Made by a program: the position numbers and the translations under genes. A DNA stretch of 64,000 nucleotides from Steinernema hermaphroditum. Taxonomy: Eukaryota > Nematoda > Chromadorea > Rhabditida > Steinernematidae. Shown here in pieces: positions 9,956-21,736 of the stretch. Within the stretch, counting starts at the first letter, position 1; the number at the start of each line of letters is the position of its first letter. The stretch is from the NCBI GenBank assembly GCA_030435675.1, contig CM059621.1, forward strand, positions 5,580,001-5,644,000. The letters run 5' to 3'. Below the pieces are notes generated by a model, which saw nothing but the letters and a program-made list of their open reading frames with translations, was not told the origin of the DNA and did not search any database.

Positions 9956-11749
9956 CACTCAACTCAACAAACATGAGCCTAAGCTAAGCCGTGTTAACCC
10001 ATGCACAGAAATGAACATGGTGCTCGTTTCGCTCTCCCGCAGCCTTAAGTATCAGTTGTCGTCACACCTCAACCGATGTAGAATAAAGGAAAACCGCTAT
10101 ACCACGCTTTAGCCTCCGAACATAACTTTTGATCACTGTTCCGAGTTTTGACCGCGTGAAAATCTTTTGGCCCCTAGTTGCTATCAGAGTCGAAAAGTGC
10201 TGGAGACGTTTTTATGAGTCAATAGCAACATCCGACACTTTATGGATATCAATGACCGAAAAAACAGCTACGTCCAATTATGGGAATAATAACAGTTTTT
10301 ATTCAACCAGTAAAAGACAATGGCTCGTTGTTCTGAAAAAAAGTAGTGTCTGATGGTGGTGTTTGTTTTCCCATGTATGAGACCTCGTTGAAAAACACCA
10401 AATCATAGGAGATAAATATTCTAATGGAGTGCTCCTATATTATGTGATGTTTCATCGCCTATAATTACATTAAGGTTTCTAACTACACACGTCTGTTGAA
10501 TGAATCAACACACTGCACATTAAAGGCGTATATTTTCACAATTTTAAGGCGCATATTTTCTAAGCCAAGGCCGAACAGAGAGATAGAAATTTGTATTGTT
10601 TGGTTATCAGGAATGGCTTTGATAATGGCAGACAGGCTAGTGCAGATCGAAGAAAAACAAGTTTGTCGATGAGTACTTCATGGTAGAAAACACACAGACC
10701 ACACTAAATTTTACGCTTCGAAATACGAGTCGTATCCTTCGATGCATAGGGTTGCCGAAGACTCCATATGCCATATCTAATAGAATTCCTTAAATTACAA
10801 TATTTGCGACAATGTCTTTGTTGTCTATCATAGAACTAATAACCTTTCACACGACCTTTATCTTTATTTGATTGGAAATATCTCGTCACAAATTCATTAA
10901 AGTGTTTCGTTTTGCACTATTCACAAGACTGCAATGTTCTTATTCTGTTCCTTTAGAATAATGCTTTGCTTTCAAACCGCAATGGTTCGCAAAATCAACG
11001 AATTTGTAAAACGAAATCAAATCAAAACACTGATCAAACAGCGAAGTAAGCACGTACGTATAAACACTAGATGTGAGGAATATGCAACCAACAAAGTGAT
11101 AGCGTCAAGCAATGAACCCAATGAGTCCAAATCAGGTAACAGTCAAGTAGCAATAGTTCGAATGTAAAGTACGCTTTTTACAACCGAGAAACACGTGGTA
11201 TATGCAGAAACCTCAACGTAAATAAAACGAAAAAAGAGACCCAGAAGCAGCCACCCACTGTCAGGAATCTTTGTGCCCAATGGCGAACAGAAAGGGTCCT
11301 ATAAAGGTAGAACGGTATGTCGCCTGCTAATTCATAGTCATTACAAAATCAGGAAAATATGTATAGTGTGATTTCAAGAAAGTATAAGTCAAATGCGAAG
11401 CAGCGATCTGTAGAGTAGTGCAGGAGAACGGCATTGATCGAAGATTTCCTCGAAGTCCACTTTATTTATGGAGTAGGGTTGCACTATCGACTAATCTATA
11501 CACAAAGTGATTATACTCATGAAAGACAATTTAGTGCCACAAGTGAAAAACAACTTCTAAAAACCTGAAGAGCTTAAGTGATTTATAAGAATAGTGACAT
11601 CACGGTTTTTACATCACGGAAACATGTTATGGAACAACATGCATGGAGCTGATCTTAAATGCTTACATCATCATCGCGTTGCGCTATCCACTCGATCTTT
11701 GACCAGATATCTCACAAAGTCCCATAGTGATTAAAATGATTTCAGGTCC

Positions 11750-12060
11750 TTTTTCAGAACCACACTGTGACTCCGTAGGCGCCAGTCTCCTTCTGGGTTC
11801 GGCACTGAGCGATCCCATCAGTATGCGCGGGCATAAGAGAGTCGTAGAGCTGACTCCAGAGACGGTGGAGAATAGCGAATCCATCTTCAGCTTTGGAGTC
11901 ATGTAGGATCCTCGGCGGCATGGGTGGAGCGGGCGAAGACGAGCATCCAGGCAAAAGCCGGAACCACGAAAGCTGGCTAGACGGACCTAGCAGTTGTAGA
12001 TCGAGTGGACGACCGACCGACTGGGGACACAAGTAAAAGACCCGCTTTCCGCATATTTGC
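11750..12060 (+). repeat. Copy of dispersed repeat (same family as 16407-17024), inverted relative to it
   Basis: Shares with the reverse complement of 16407-17024 the blocks CACTGTGACTCCGTAG, GATCCCATCAGTATGCGCGG and GAGACGGTGGA, with several indels. No intact coding frame. Confidence 0.6.
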
Positions 12061-12201
12061 TGAACTTGACTTCTGAATAAAAATCTCACTCTGACTTCCA
12101 ACTCGCCCTAACCGAGCCAAGTGTGTCAAAATTTAGATTATTATTCTCTGAATATTGTCATATATAGTACAATACAGGCGCATTCTCGGCTTTGTGTGAT
12201 T

Positions 12202-13387
12202 TTATGCAACGAAATTCACATTGGATGGCGCATGAGAGGCGCTTGATGGAGGAAAAGCAGTAACACTGTTTCCACGGAGTTTTCCCTTGAAGACAAGATC
12301 TCGAACATTCCGTCGAAGTGTTTGGTTGAAAATCAGCAGAATCAACCCAGCTCCACCTACATGTTAACGGTTAATTTGGCCAACAAAGTTCATTATTACC
12401 ATTTCCACCTTGCCATGTCAGCACCAATACGAACACAAACAGAGGTGGTGTTGGGAAGAACTGCGCAACCGCGAAAAGCATCGATGGGATGAAATTGAGA
12501 GTACATATCAGGATGGACAGGATAAGAACCTTACATATTCATTCTGTTTGGGTGAATCACACATTTTTGCGTACCTTTATTTGGTTCTTCGTGATGGATC
12601 CACTTTTTATACGGATGGAAACAATGAGGAAAGCGTAGAGAACGAACATCACGCTGACCAGAGAGTAGTCATTGGCCGAATGTTGCCAGTTACGGTACTG
12701 CTCTCGATCGACATTAATGAGATCTTGCGGTACGGTTAGGTATGGATCGAAAAACCACATGATCGCCGAGGAAGTGTATACTACGGCGTTCGTGAAAAAG
12801 AAGAAATAGAGCATGTAAATCCAGGCTATCGATATCCAGATGTACGTCCTCCGTCCGCTGAACAACACTTCAGACCAGTAGGCAGACCATAAGTCGATGC
12901 ATCTATTGATGGCCAGAATAGCACAAGAAATGCACTGACCACTCCAGCCTCCGATAGCGATGGCGCCGGCGACAAATTCGAGATTGGGGAACATGCAGTA
13001 AACGGAGCCGTGAATCATCAGAAAGCCAGTGGTGAAGCAGTTGACCCAGATGCATATGATGTCGATTATGCCGAGGAAGAACATTATTTTGTAGCACGAG
13101 GATTTGAAGAAGGATGGACCACTCATGACGATGAGACAGGGGACGTATGTGGACTATAATCAGAAGGCATTAAGATCGGTCCTCCAATTGAATTCAGGAC
13201 GAAACAGTTGTTGGGACCAGAGAGAACAAATAACAAAGTATCTTACCATATACAAGATGCCGATAACGATACATACCCATCCCATGACCGGGCGTTGCAC
13301 CGCATAGTTTTCCCATTCCGTTTGGTTAAGATAGTCACAGTTGTAGAGCCGGTTGAACTTCTCACGGTGAAGGAGGTACAAGTCCAT
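12202..13387 (-). CDS. Srt-family 7TM chemoreceptor
   Basis: Minus-strand exons 13247-13387, 12575-13153, 12409-12529, 12202-12356; 331 aa. Clear Srt marks: N-terminal LYNCDYLNQTEWE, RPVMGW and ILYM then STYVPCLIVM in TM1, SSCYKIMFFLGIIDI, GGWSGQC...LAINRC, WFFDPY, FFPTPP between TM6 and TM7, and WQGGAGLILLIFNQTLRR. Exon sizes of 141 and 121 nt match the Srt gene at 1887-3956, confirming common descent; here exons 2 and 3 are fused. The acceptor before 12529 (TGTAAG) is weak but required by frame. Chemosensory GPCR by family knowledge. Confidence 0.85.
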
Positions 13388-14667
13388 ATCTATAATTGCG
13401 TAACAGGAATCAGATTGCCTCTTTTATATATGCAGACATATCTGTTGTCCTCGAAGTGACAACCGTACCCTTGCCACGTACTTCATTGAAAGATCGTTCA
13501 ATTGGCACAAAAGACACGATGTGTCTTCTGAGGACAGTGCACTATATAAAGATGAGTAATGCCAAAAGTGGCAAAAACTGATAATGATGAGATGTATGAC
13601 AGAACCATTCGTTCGTTTTTTTGTTGTAAAGTGCATATCAAAGGAGCAATTTTCGAGGGGCAATCATCGATCAGCGATGTAAAATGACATGTTTATCTTG
13701 GCGTTGATTACTCTATATGTAGAAAGCGCTACGGACTTTTATGCCCGTTCGCGCTATGTCGAATAAAAAGAAGCTACACATGAAAAAAAACGCTTTTTGT
13801 TTATTGGAAATAGCAGATTTTTAAAGTTCTCTCACTCATTTTATACATATACTCCCAATAAAGTGTCCTGTAAGTGTCAGTTTACCCCCAAATTTCTCGA
13901 AATCCTTATAAAACGATTATCAGCTTTAGATGTAGAATTTAACGAGCTATAAAGCAGTGTAGTTCGTTTTACACTCGGGACCCCAAATGCCGCCTTTAAA
14001 AGTAAAATGATCAGCCCACTCAATTTCGGATACGACATATAAATAAGCACACAGCTACAAAACAGAACTGTATTCTGTGCTGAATCAAACCAGAAGCAAT
14101 TCGTGATTTGTTGTCTAGGCCTTACTAATAATAACTGCTTCACAAAATCCACCAGGTTCAAGAAATTTAAAAAGTTACCATAGAGTCCATTTCGAGGAAA
14201 AGTCAGACTTTTCTTTGTGTAAATTACCTGAGAACCTTCTAACACCACACGAACCACCATTTTCGGCGTCGCAAATTGCATAGGTGTACAAATGAGATCG
14301 TTTAAGTGCTTATGGCCATCACTTTATCTTTAAAGCTTAGGACCCCAACATGATCAGCAATCTTGTACAGGTCCCAGAACGATTTGAAAGACGGGATTTT
14401 CAAATTTTCCCATCGCTTCCACGTTGTAGAGTGTATGCGAAAATGTCGAAAACGGTCATCGATGATGATCATCGTTTTATGAGGGAGGAATTTGGCGTAA
14501 ATTGACACTTATAGGTTTTACTGGGAGGTGTACTTATTTATATAAACCCGGCTAAAAAACTGTAAAGTTTTAGGAAACTCGAACCGACATCTCTGCTGGT
14601 TACAAAATAGGCAAAAAGTCACTGAACAATTGCAAAAATACTCAAAGCCTAGCATTGCCAGAGACAC
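13388..14667. other. Intergenic, nothing recognised
   Basis: AT-rich. Short minus-strand frames (for example 13877-14281 and 14302-14508) lack conserved motifs and splice context; I do not call them. Confidence 0.35.
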
Positions 14668-14868
14668 AGTGGAAGTAGAGCACTACCATTTCAACTGTCT
14701 GTGTGGCTCATTGCGAACGTTCTCTGTTTGTAAGCGGGCGTGTAGGGTTCGGTTCCCCTCGGGGTCCTTATTTTGTGTGGGTGTTTCCGCCGTGCGTACG
14801 GAAAAACACACAGACAGACACACACACAGACCAACGGACCCGTCGGTTCTCTATTTATATATAGGGAC
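14668..14868 (+). repeat. SINE-like element with tRNA-like head
   Basis: Same sequence as the inverted copy at 28915-29105: GTGGAAGTA.AG..CT.CCAT head, TGTGTGGCTCATTG, a B-box-like GGTTCGGTTCCCC, CGGGGTCCTTATTTTGTGTGGG, a CA-repeat tract, then CGGACCCGTCGGTTCTC and a TATATAGGG end. Polymerase III type promoter boxes and repetition suggest a tRNA-derived SINE. The CA tract differs in length between copies. Confidence 0.65.
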
Positions 14869-15109
14869 TAGATTGTCCCACGGAGATTTAACCTCTTTTC
14901 AAAGTTATTTTAATAATTTAGACACATTTGCAAAGTTTTATATTTTTTGAATTGGGGAATAACTTGTTTTTAAAAGGATTTTACTATTCACATTAAACGA
15001 TTCAGATTCTTTAGAGGGAGTTGGAACTAAATACAGATTTTATCTGTTAAATAGGTGCCTTCAGAGCAGCTCATTTCTCCTATATGTCTTCATATTAACG
15101 GTTTGTTAT

Positions 15110-15745
15110 ATTTAGAGTTCTCATAGGATCTTCACCAAGGCAGATTCTGGAAGTCTCTGACTATCATAGGGTCTTCAGAGAAGCTGATTTCTTTAGCTGA
15201 ATTCGCAGGGAGTTCTGTGGTTCTCATAGGATCTTCACCAAGGCAGATTCTGGAAGTCTCTGACTCTCATAGGGTCTTCACCAAGGCAGATTCTGGAAGT
15301 CTCTAACTCTCATTGGATCTTCATGGAGGCATTCTTCCTATCTTTGGAGTCGTGCGGGGGTTTGTTTTCATTGAGACCTTCAAAGAAGTCAGCTTTCTCC
15401 TCTCATTCTCATAGGGTCTTCAGAGAAGCTGACTTCTTTAGCTGAATTCACCGAAGTTCTGTGGCTCTCATAGAGTCTTTATGGAGGCATTCTTCCTATC
15501 TTTGGAGTCGTGCAGGGGTTTGTTTTCATTGAGACCTTCAAAGAAGTCAGCTTTCTCCTCTCACTCTCATAGGGTCTTCAGAGAAGCTGACTTCTTTAGC
15601 TGAATTCACCGAAGTTCTGTGGCTCTCATAGAGTCTTTATGGAGGCATTCTTCCTATCTTTGGAGTCGCGCCGGGTTTTGTTTTCATTGAGACCTTCAAA
15701 GAAGTCAGCTTTCTCCTCTCACTCTCATAGGGTCTTCACGGAGAC
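15110..15745. repeat. Complex tandem array, about 160-bp higher-order unit
   Basis: Repeats of a segment containing GGAGGCATTCTTCCTATC, GAAGTCAGCTTTCTCCTCTC and CTCATAGGGTCTTCA; the first block recurs near 15323, 15483 and 15642. The left part is made of shorter related units with CACCAAGGCAGATTCTGGAA. No coding potential. Confidence 0.75.
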
Positions 15746-15829
15746 AGATTCTTCGGATGAAGTCGCACATATTTTTTTTAAATTGAAGTTTCGATAAGCT
15801 AACATCTTTTTATGTGGAAGTCGGGCGTG

Positions 15830-17480
15830 CTTTCCCTTTGAGGCACTTGCTTACTTTTGTCTGAACATGTGACATTTCCAGTTTGTTAATCGCATTACGG
15901 CTAACGTGTTGACACAACTCAGCACTTCTTAAGATGCTTTTTAGGCACTTTTCAAACACTTGCATGAACGTATGACATTTACTAAAATTTTAGTCTTGCG
16001 ACGAAGAACATGTCTACACTACTTAATGCTTTATAGGCTTCATTTTAGGCACTTTCCCAGCACTTGTCTGAACGTATGGCATTTCCTAAATTTTTGGTCC
16101 CACCACGGCAAACATGTCTACATGGATTAATAGTTCATAGGCTTCATTTTTTTAGGCACCTTTCTAATACTCGGCCGAACCTGTGACATTTCCTAAAATT
16201 TTGGTCTCACCACGACAAACATGTCCACATAGGTTAATAGTTCATAGGCTTCATTTTAGGCACTTTTCTGGCAGTCGTCTGAACGTATGACATTTCCTAA
16301 AATTTTGATCTCGAAACGACTAATATGCTGACACAACTCTGCACTTCCTAAGATGCGTTTTAAAATGCGTCGCGTTTTAAAATTTAAAATGCCTAAGATG
16401 CGTCTGGGTCGTTCATTTGTGTTCCCAGTGATCGGTCGGGTCGTCCACTCGCTCTCTCTGAGGCTGCCTGGGGCCGACTGAGTTGAGTGAGCGGTCGTTT
16501 TCGGCCGTCATTGTAGGTTGCATAGTGATCGCCCCGGCTCCCAGAAGGCCTGGAACACCAGGGAGCCGTAGTTCCAACGTCTTGCCAAGAAGCCCGTCAC
16601 TGCCGCCTGACTCCACTCGCGCCGCCAGAGAAGCCGAAGAAGCGTTACAACTCCGAAGTCTGTGCCGCCAGCTGCCTTGATGGTTCCCGGTTGGCCCGTT
16701 GTGCTCCACCGACGCGTTTCGCCCAGATGCCGTTCTTCGCCCGTGCTGCCCGCGGAAGCCGCCGAAGAAGCTTCTCAACTCCGACGTCCGCGCTGCCACC
16801 CGAGCTGAAGATGGGCTTGCTGTGTTCCACCGTCTCCGGGGTCAACTCTTCGCCTCTCTGATGCCCGCGCACACTGATGGGATCGTCGCCTTCTACTCTG
16901 ATGCTGTGCCCTGCGCCGAAGCCAGAAGACCGACGACTACGGAGTGACAATGTGGTTTTTGTGCATATATATGACGTCTCGCAAGGCGTAAGCCTTAGAT
17001 ACGAGAAATAAACTCGTAAACTCGTAAGATGCGTCTGAACGTATGACATTTCCTAAGTTTTTGGTCTCGCCACGACAAACATGTCTACGTAGATTAATAG
17101 TTCATAGGCTTCATTTTAGGCACTTTTCTGGCAGTTGTCTGAACGTATGCCATTTACTAAAATTTTAGTCTCGCGACGACGAATATGTTAGCGTAGTCTA
17201 ATACTTCATAGGCTTCATTTTAGGCACTTTTTCAACACTTGTCTGAACGTATGACATTTCCTAAATTTTTGGTCTCACCACGACAAACGTGTCTTCATAG
17301 ATTAATACGGCAAAAGAAGCTTATTAGGCACCCTTCTGACAGTCGGCCGAACCTATGACATTTCCAAAAATTTTTAGTCTCATAAGGACATTTGTCCGAA
17401 CATGTGACATCTCCAAAATTTTTGGGTCTTACCACGATTCATTTTCCAGAAGTTTCGAGAAGTTTCGAGAACATTCTGGA
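15830..17480. repeat. Second tandem array, about 105-110 bp unit, split by an insertion
   Basis: Units contain CTGAACGTATGACATTTCC, ATTTTTGGTCTC, CGACAAACATGTC and TTCATAGGCTTCATTTTAGG. About ten degenerate units; interrupted at 16407-17024 by an inserted element. The right end runs into a heat shock element (17444-17481). Confidence 0.75.
16407..17024 (+). mobile_element. 618-bp retroposon-like insertion with 13-bp target duplication
   Basis: The tandem array is interrupted by GC-rich unrelated DNA flanked on both sides by the 13-mer TAAGATGCGTCTG (16394-16406 and 17025-17037). Near its right end are AATAAA and a short tandem tail of AAACTCGT. Related fragments occur at about 6790, 9860, 11750, 33560, 37640, 39540 and perhaps 40960. 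A variable-length duplication with a simple 3' tail points to target-primed insertion of a SINE-like or processed element. Internal subrepeats around GAAGC(T/G)TTC are present. Long open frames exist but are not conserved between copies. Confidence 0.7.
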
Positions 17481-17481
17481 A
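17444..17481. promoter_or_regulatory. Extended heat shock element, eight perfect alternating units
   Basis: TTC and GAA triplets alternate eight times with exactly two bases between them over 38 bp. The HSF-1 consensus needs three such units. No gene starts close by: the nearest downstream gene is about 2 kb away (19465). It lies at the edge of the tandem array, which suggests it is carried by a repeat. Confidence 0.75.
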
Positions 17482-17624
17482 GGGACGAACCTGTGACATT
17501 TCCTGTGTTTAAACATGGCCACTTAGCCCATTTTGTATAGGATGACAGCGAAAAGACCCGGTGCATTTGATAGAGGTCAATGAGCTCTACAAGATGGCAT
17601 TAACACCGAAGTCAACGGATTGAT

Positions 17625-17683
17625 TTTGTTTCGGACAGACAGACACGCCCGTCCCATCTGCTTTATATAGGGGCGGTCGAATG
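17625..17683 (+). repeat. 3' fragment of the SINE-like family
   Basis: Contains CGGACAGACAGACACG, CCCGTCCCATCTG and a TATATAGGGG end, matching the terminal part of the element at 14668-14868. Confidence 0.5.
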
Positions 17684-19464
17684 TCCGCTACTGTAGATTA
17701 ATTCGGGCATACGACAGAAGTCAACATATAACAGCGCAGTAAATGAGCACAATTTTCAGAAATAATGTTGGCAAAACTGGTATATGGAAATACATATTAA
17801 ACTAGGCACAAAATTGTCAGCTGTGGATGGATCGAACAGTTGAAGATAGCGGACGTTTCAATCGACTATGGATCTGTGTCGTATCGCTCCGACTATCAGA
17901 TACATCTTAAGTAATACATATTAGATATGTTAGTTTATGAACAACCAGACCCAAACAACAGAGGTACATAGATAGAGAGGGGAAAATAGGGCGCACTTGT
18001 CGTTTCACGTATCGTACGAGTAAACGTAGCAAATCTTATTTTATAAGCGACCTATCCTGCACTCGAAACATTATCCTAATCGTTGTCCTCACATCACTAC
18101 GTACATAATTTTTCACTCGTCTTTCGAATATACTTTCGAGTTATGAGTGCATATCAACTTGTTTATTTTGTTCTTCTTATGCGACACGCATACCCATGAT
18201 ATTTAACTGAGCAAAACATGAAAAACCACCGATAAATTGCTTACAAAAAGGTGAACTTATTGAACGCCGTACGTGTGAATCGAAACTAAAAAAACTGTTC
18301 TTGTTCTTGTTCTTTCCAACTGCACAAAATCGACAAATCCAAGCGAAAATTATTGTGCAACGAGTCAATCTTTTCTGCAGAATGCATGAAGCTAACTCGT
18401 AATTCACTGTGACATCGAAACAGATAGCATAAGAACAAAGTACACGCCAACACCGAAATCAAAACTGCTGAGCCGTATACAAATAATCGTATAATTATAA
18501 ATTTCACATTTTAAACTCATGGTGCAGTGATTGGAGTTACGAGTGCACAGACAATCTTTTTCACGTATGACATTCGCAACTCAGGACAATTTCGTTTCGC
18601 AGTTACATGTTTCAAAAATGAAGTTGACCTGAGTCTAATTTGAAATGCAACACTTACGTAGTAACACTAAGGCCTTTTTGTCATAGTAGTAAGAATTCCT
18701 ATTAACTAAAGTCAAGATTCAGGCTGCAGGGGAGTCTTATATTCATTTTGTGGATTGGGCCTTCAGGCAACATCCAGGCTTGGCTTGGGCTGCCTATGGA
18801 TTTGTGGCAAGCCCTGGAGTCATCAAAGGGCGAGTCATCGGAGAAAATTTCTGTAGGAAATTGATACTACCATTGCGAAAACAAATGAAATATGTCGGGA
18901 GTTTTTCTGATGGATCAGGTGGATGGAAATGACGCTTCCCGCCTGATTGAGGCATTGCATCATGTGCTCCCCGGCATATTGATTCCTTGTCTTGGAGATG
19001 TAATCCCCGGCGCAGTTTACTGTTGTTCAATCTTCGTGCAACCTAAATGAATAAGCGTCTGCAGTGGGATGTGTTTCCGTCTATGGTGCTGTATTCCGGG
19101 ATTATCTGTGAAGCTTTGAAGTTCCAGGATTATACCGGCGTGCTTTGAAATGTAGTTTCGTTCTCTATTTTCATAGAGCCAGTATTTGTTCCACAATCCA
19201 TTCAAATGTCAGAAGTCTTGCGTCAGCGAAAGATGCGGAAACGACAGAAAAAACAAAGGCTTCCCCAATCAAAATAGGGCACTATAACTCTTTGGAATTG
19301 CAAATGAGAATAACTTGAATCGAAAGGGAAACAACATTCACATTGTTGCCATTGTCGCATCATGTACATCGACGCTCGTCCGCCAATAGTTTCTAATGGT
19401 GATTACTGTTATCTGACACAATATCCGACACCAGTTGATGTGAATTTCAGATAAAGCGATTTAT
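17684..19464. other. Intergenic; one doubtful hydrophobic frame
   Basis: On the minus strand about 18286-18507 there is a hydrophobic stretch (LISVLACTLFLCYLF) followed by a polar tail, which could be another micro-membrane protein, but it has no ATG and no upstream exon was found. Nothing else is recognised. Confidence 0.35.
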
Positions 19465-19632
19465 ATGTTCGTCGTTTGTCTGTGTATCATCGTTGGAGTC
19501 GTTCTTGCAATAGCCGCGACCCTCTGTATTTTCTGCGATTTGATGGTGCATCGCCCGAAAGATTCCACTCAAGTAGACAAAGCTTGTCACCAAGCTATCA
19601 CTACTGATTCGCAGCTTCACTATGTGGAATAG
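19465..19632 (+). CDS. Single-pass membrane micro-protein (55 aa)
   Basis: ATG at 19465; a TTTCAG acceptor 14 bp before it fits a trans-spliced leader. Residues 1-27 are hydrophobic (MFVVCLCIIVGVVLAIAAT and on), cysteine-rich, followed by a polar tail of about 28 residues ending QLHYVE. An AATAAA lies about 100 bp after the stop. No family recognised. The hydrophobic start could also be an uncleaved signal anchor. Confidence 0.5.
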   Translation: MFVVCLCIIVGVVLAIAATLCIFCDLMVHRPKDSTQVDKACHQAITTDSQLHYVE

Positions 19633-21445
19633 GTGCATGACTTCTTATATTTCTTTTTTCCGATGGAGAATCTGTACTCATCTAGAGTGATATGTTTGAC
19701 TATGATTGCAGCTCTGGTTCTGTGAGATATTGCATAAATAAACAAAGGATGGGGTATTGAAATTCTTACACTTTCCAAACATTACTTATCGACATAGACA
19801 TAGACATTTCACTTCAGATCTTTACCATATTCATGAACGTACCACACCTCATCTGACAGGTTATGCATACAAATAATGTATGAGGTTTCGCCTGAAAAAA
19901 AAACCACGATTTTCATCTCTGCCGCATACATCGACAAGTCGAAGATTCGAGTGATAGATTCGGTTCTGTCAACGAGCGGCCACAACATCGACGGTCACCG
20001 CCGACGATCACCGCCATCAGAGGAGAACTGAAGCGCTCGAACCGCTGATCGTTCTCCTCACAGTTTCCCCGGGCCGTCGCAGCGAGTCCTTTTATTATGC
20101 TCGTCTCTATATAACTATCGTGCTTTGAGTTGCCCATAAAGTTTATTTACCCAAGTTTGAGATTGTCCCTAACGCCTTCCCTCGTGCTCAAATCGTCGTC
20201 TCTCGTCGTCCTCGACCATCCTCCATCCAAGGGCCGCGTGGCAACCTCTTCTCGACACCACTGAACCACTCGTTAAGTCCGCGAAAACTGGTGGAAGCGC
20301 TCTTACTGCCGTAATGTCATCTGTCTGAAACATAAAACTGACTTCGAGTTGGAAAATTTTGTGGCTGCCGATATCCACAACTTCATGCCATTCGAAACGC
20401 CTTCTGTGTCTATCAGTCTATCAGCATTGGCGGAATGGGATAGGCGAAGAATCTAAATACAATGGACAAGCCCCTCAAGTTACTGTGAAATATAACACTC
20501 CCAAGTGGCTAAAGACAACAAAGAACTAGGTCTTGTGGCTAGTCGGCGACCACGAAGATACAGCTGACGAGAGATCGGAATTCGGCCGTAAAAGTCATCG
20601 AGTCCGAGTCCGAATAGAAGCTTCAAAGAGACTGCGACAGAAGGATGGGACGTTGTTTCTGTCTTGCGAGGGCTCTCTCTGTCCCGGACACATCGCGACT
20701 TATATGCAAGCTGATTACATCGGAAAAACAGAGAGCAGCAGGACTCGATTGAGACTCGAGTCCGGACTCGTTCCGATCTCTGCAGCTAACCCAACGACGA
20801 TAACAATTGAGACTTGTCAATGTCAAAGGAATACACATTGGGAAGTGTTTTACGTTCATGCTTATCTGGACCTGTGCATATTATCTTCTTCGCCTTCTAT
20901 ATTTCCATCCATATTATCTTCTATATCTGTACATCTTCTTCGCCAAACGGCGAGGTTTAATCGGGAAAATTATTCGGCAATTCGGCAGTTAAAGGAAAGT
21001 GGGAATCTATGATGCTCTTGTTTTCAGATTGTCCACCAACAGCGCCCAATTTTCCCAGAAACCCGATCTTAGTCACTTCCTCTTTCAAACAATGCTGAGA
21101 AACTTTATTTGCCAGAACACCCGGAAGCGTTTTCGTTAGGCGCATGACGAGCTATACGTATATATTGGGATGATGCGCGAAAAGCTGTTTATTTGAAAAG
21201 CGAAAAACTCTTCGTCGCCCCTCATTATCCCACTCGCTCATCATTTCTCTGTTTTTCACTCTCTTAATTAGGTTATTTGCATCAGAAAGCAGGATGCTTC
21301 GCATGCTTTGTTGAAAAATCAAAACAAGGGTAATTTGAATTGAAACGTAAGTGGATTTCTGAGTAGAAAAACACGTGAGGTAATAAACGATGTTTATACG
21401 ACACCTTTCGATATCCATCAGTTTGTAGCTTTCGTGCGCATCGTG
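19633..21445. other. Intergenic with an SL1-like sequence
   Basis: Apart from the 22-mer at 20140-20161 no feature is recognised. The open frames at 20533-21012 have no conserved motif. Confidence 0.4.
20140..20161 (+). other. SL1-like spliced-leader sequence without donor site
   Basis: Twenty of 22 bases match the nematode SL1 leader (differences at positions 1 and 7). It is followed by ATTGTCCC, not by the GTAA donor of an SL RNA gene, and no Sm-site was seen. This fits a leader that was already joined to an mRNA and re-inserted, or a decayed SL RNA gene. No intact frame follows. Confidence 0.5.
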
Positions 21446-21736
21446 ATGTACGTCAACTTCCACGAGCCAATTGTATCTGATGGCAAGTCGCATTTCTTAC
21501 ATAAGACATGTCTATGTACAGTTTTAGACGATACCGTTCGAGTGATATTCGTCATCGTCGTCTTCTTAGGGCTGGTTCTTCTCGCGTTGATGGTCGTCTT
21601 CTGTCTGTGCTTGCCTGTTCTTGTGCGCCAAGGCATATCGCAAAGGAACACTGCATGTGAGCATCGCTGCCACCACAAGACGTTCGTAGTGCACTCCGCG
21701 GCGGCTTCGACCCAGACGAAGGAATGTCTCCTATAG
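21446..21736 (+). CDS. Single-pass membrane micro-protein (81 aa)
   Basis: Exons 21446-21482 and 21528-21736, phase 1, joined across a 45-bp intron with a GC donor (GCAAGT) and TTTTAG acceptor. The intron is a multiple of three without stop, so a retained-intron form of 96 aa is also possible. A short acidic N-terminus precedes a strong hydrophobic helix (VIFVIVVFLGLVLLALMVVF) and a Cys/His-containing tail (CEHRCHHK). Same two-exon plan as the micro-gene at 30066-30309. No family recognised. A 50-bp relic of its tail-coding part lies at 29421-29475. Confidence 0.5.
   Translation: MYVNFHEPIVSDGKSHFLHKTCLCTVLDDTVRVIFVIVVFLGLVLLALMVVFCLCLPVLVRQGISQRNTACEHRCHHKTFVVHSAAASTQTKECLL

Larger units (their letters stand above)
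8704..12201. other. Gene-poor intergenic stretch
   Basis: About 3.5 kb with only weak low-complexity frames. It holds a 21-22 bp minisatellite (9275-9396) and two pieces of the dispersed repeat family (9860-9955; 11750-12060). Nothing else recognised. Confidence 0.45.

Noticed and set aside
10934..11167. 77-codon plus-strand frame
   Set aside because: K/N-rich, no motif, no splice or polyadenylation context, no relative in the window.
16645..17049. Arg/Ser-rich frames in the 618-bp element
   Set aside because: Not preserved in the copies at 11750-12060 or 33560-33830; likely GC-driven open frames.
18286..18507. Possible further micro-membrane gene on the minus strand
   Set aside because: Hydrophobic stretch is good but the frame has no ATG and no upstream exon with a fitting phase was found.
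20533..21012. 159-codon plus-strand frame
   Set aside because: Begins without ATG, no recognisable domain, composition like random AT/GC sequence.
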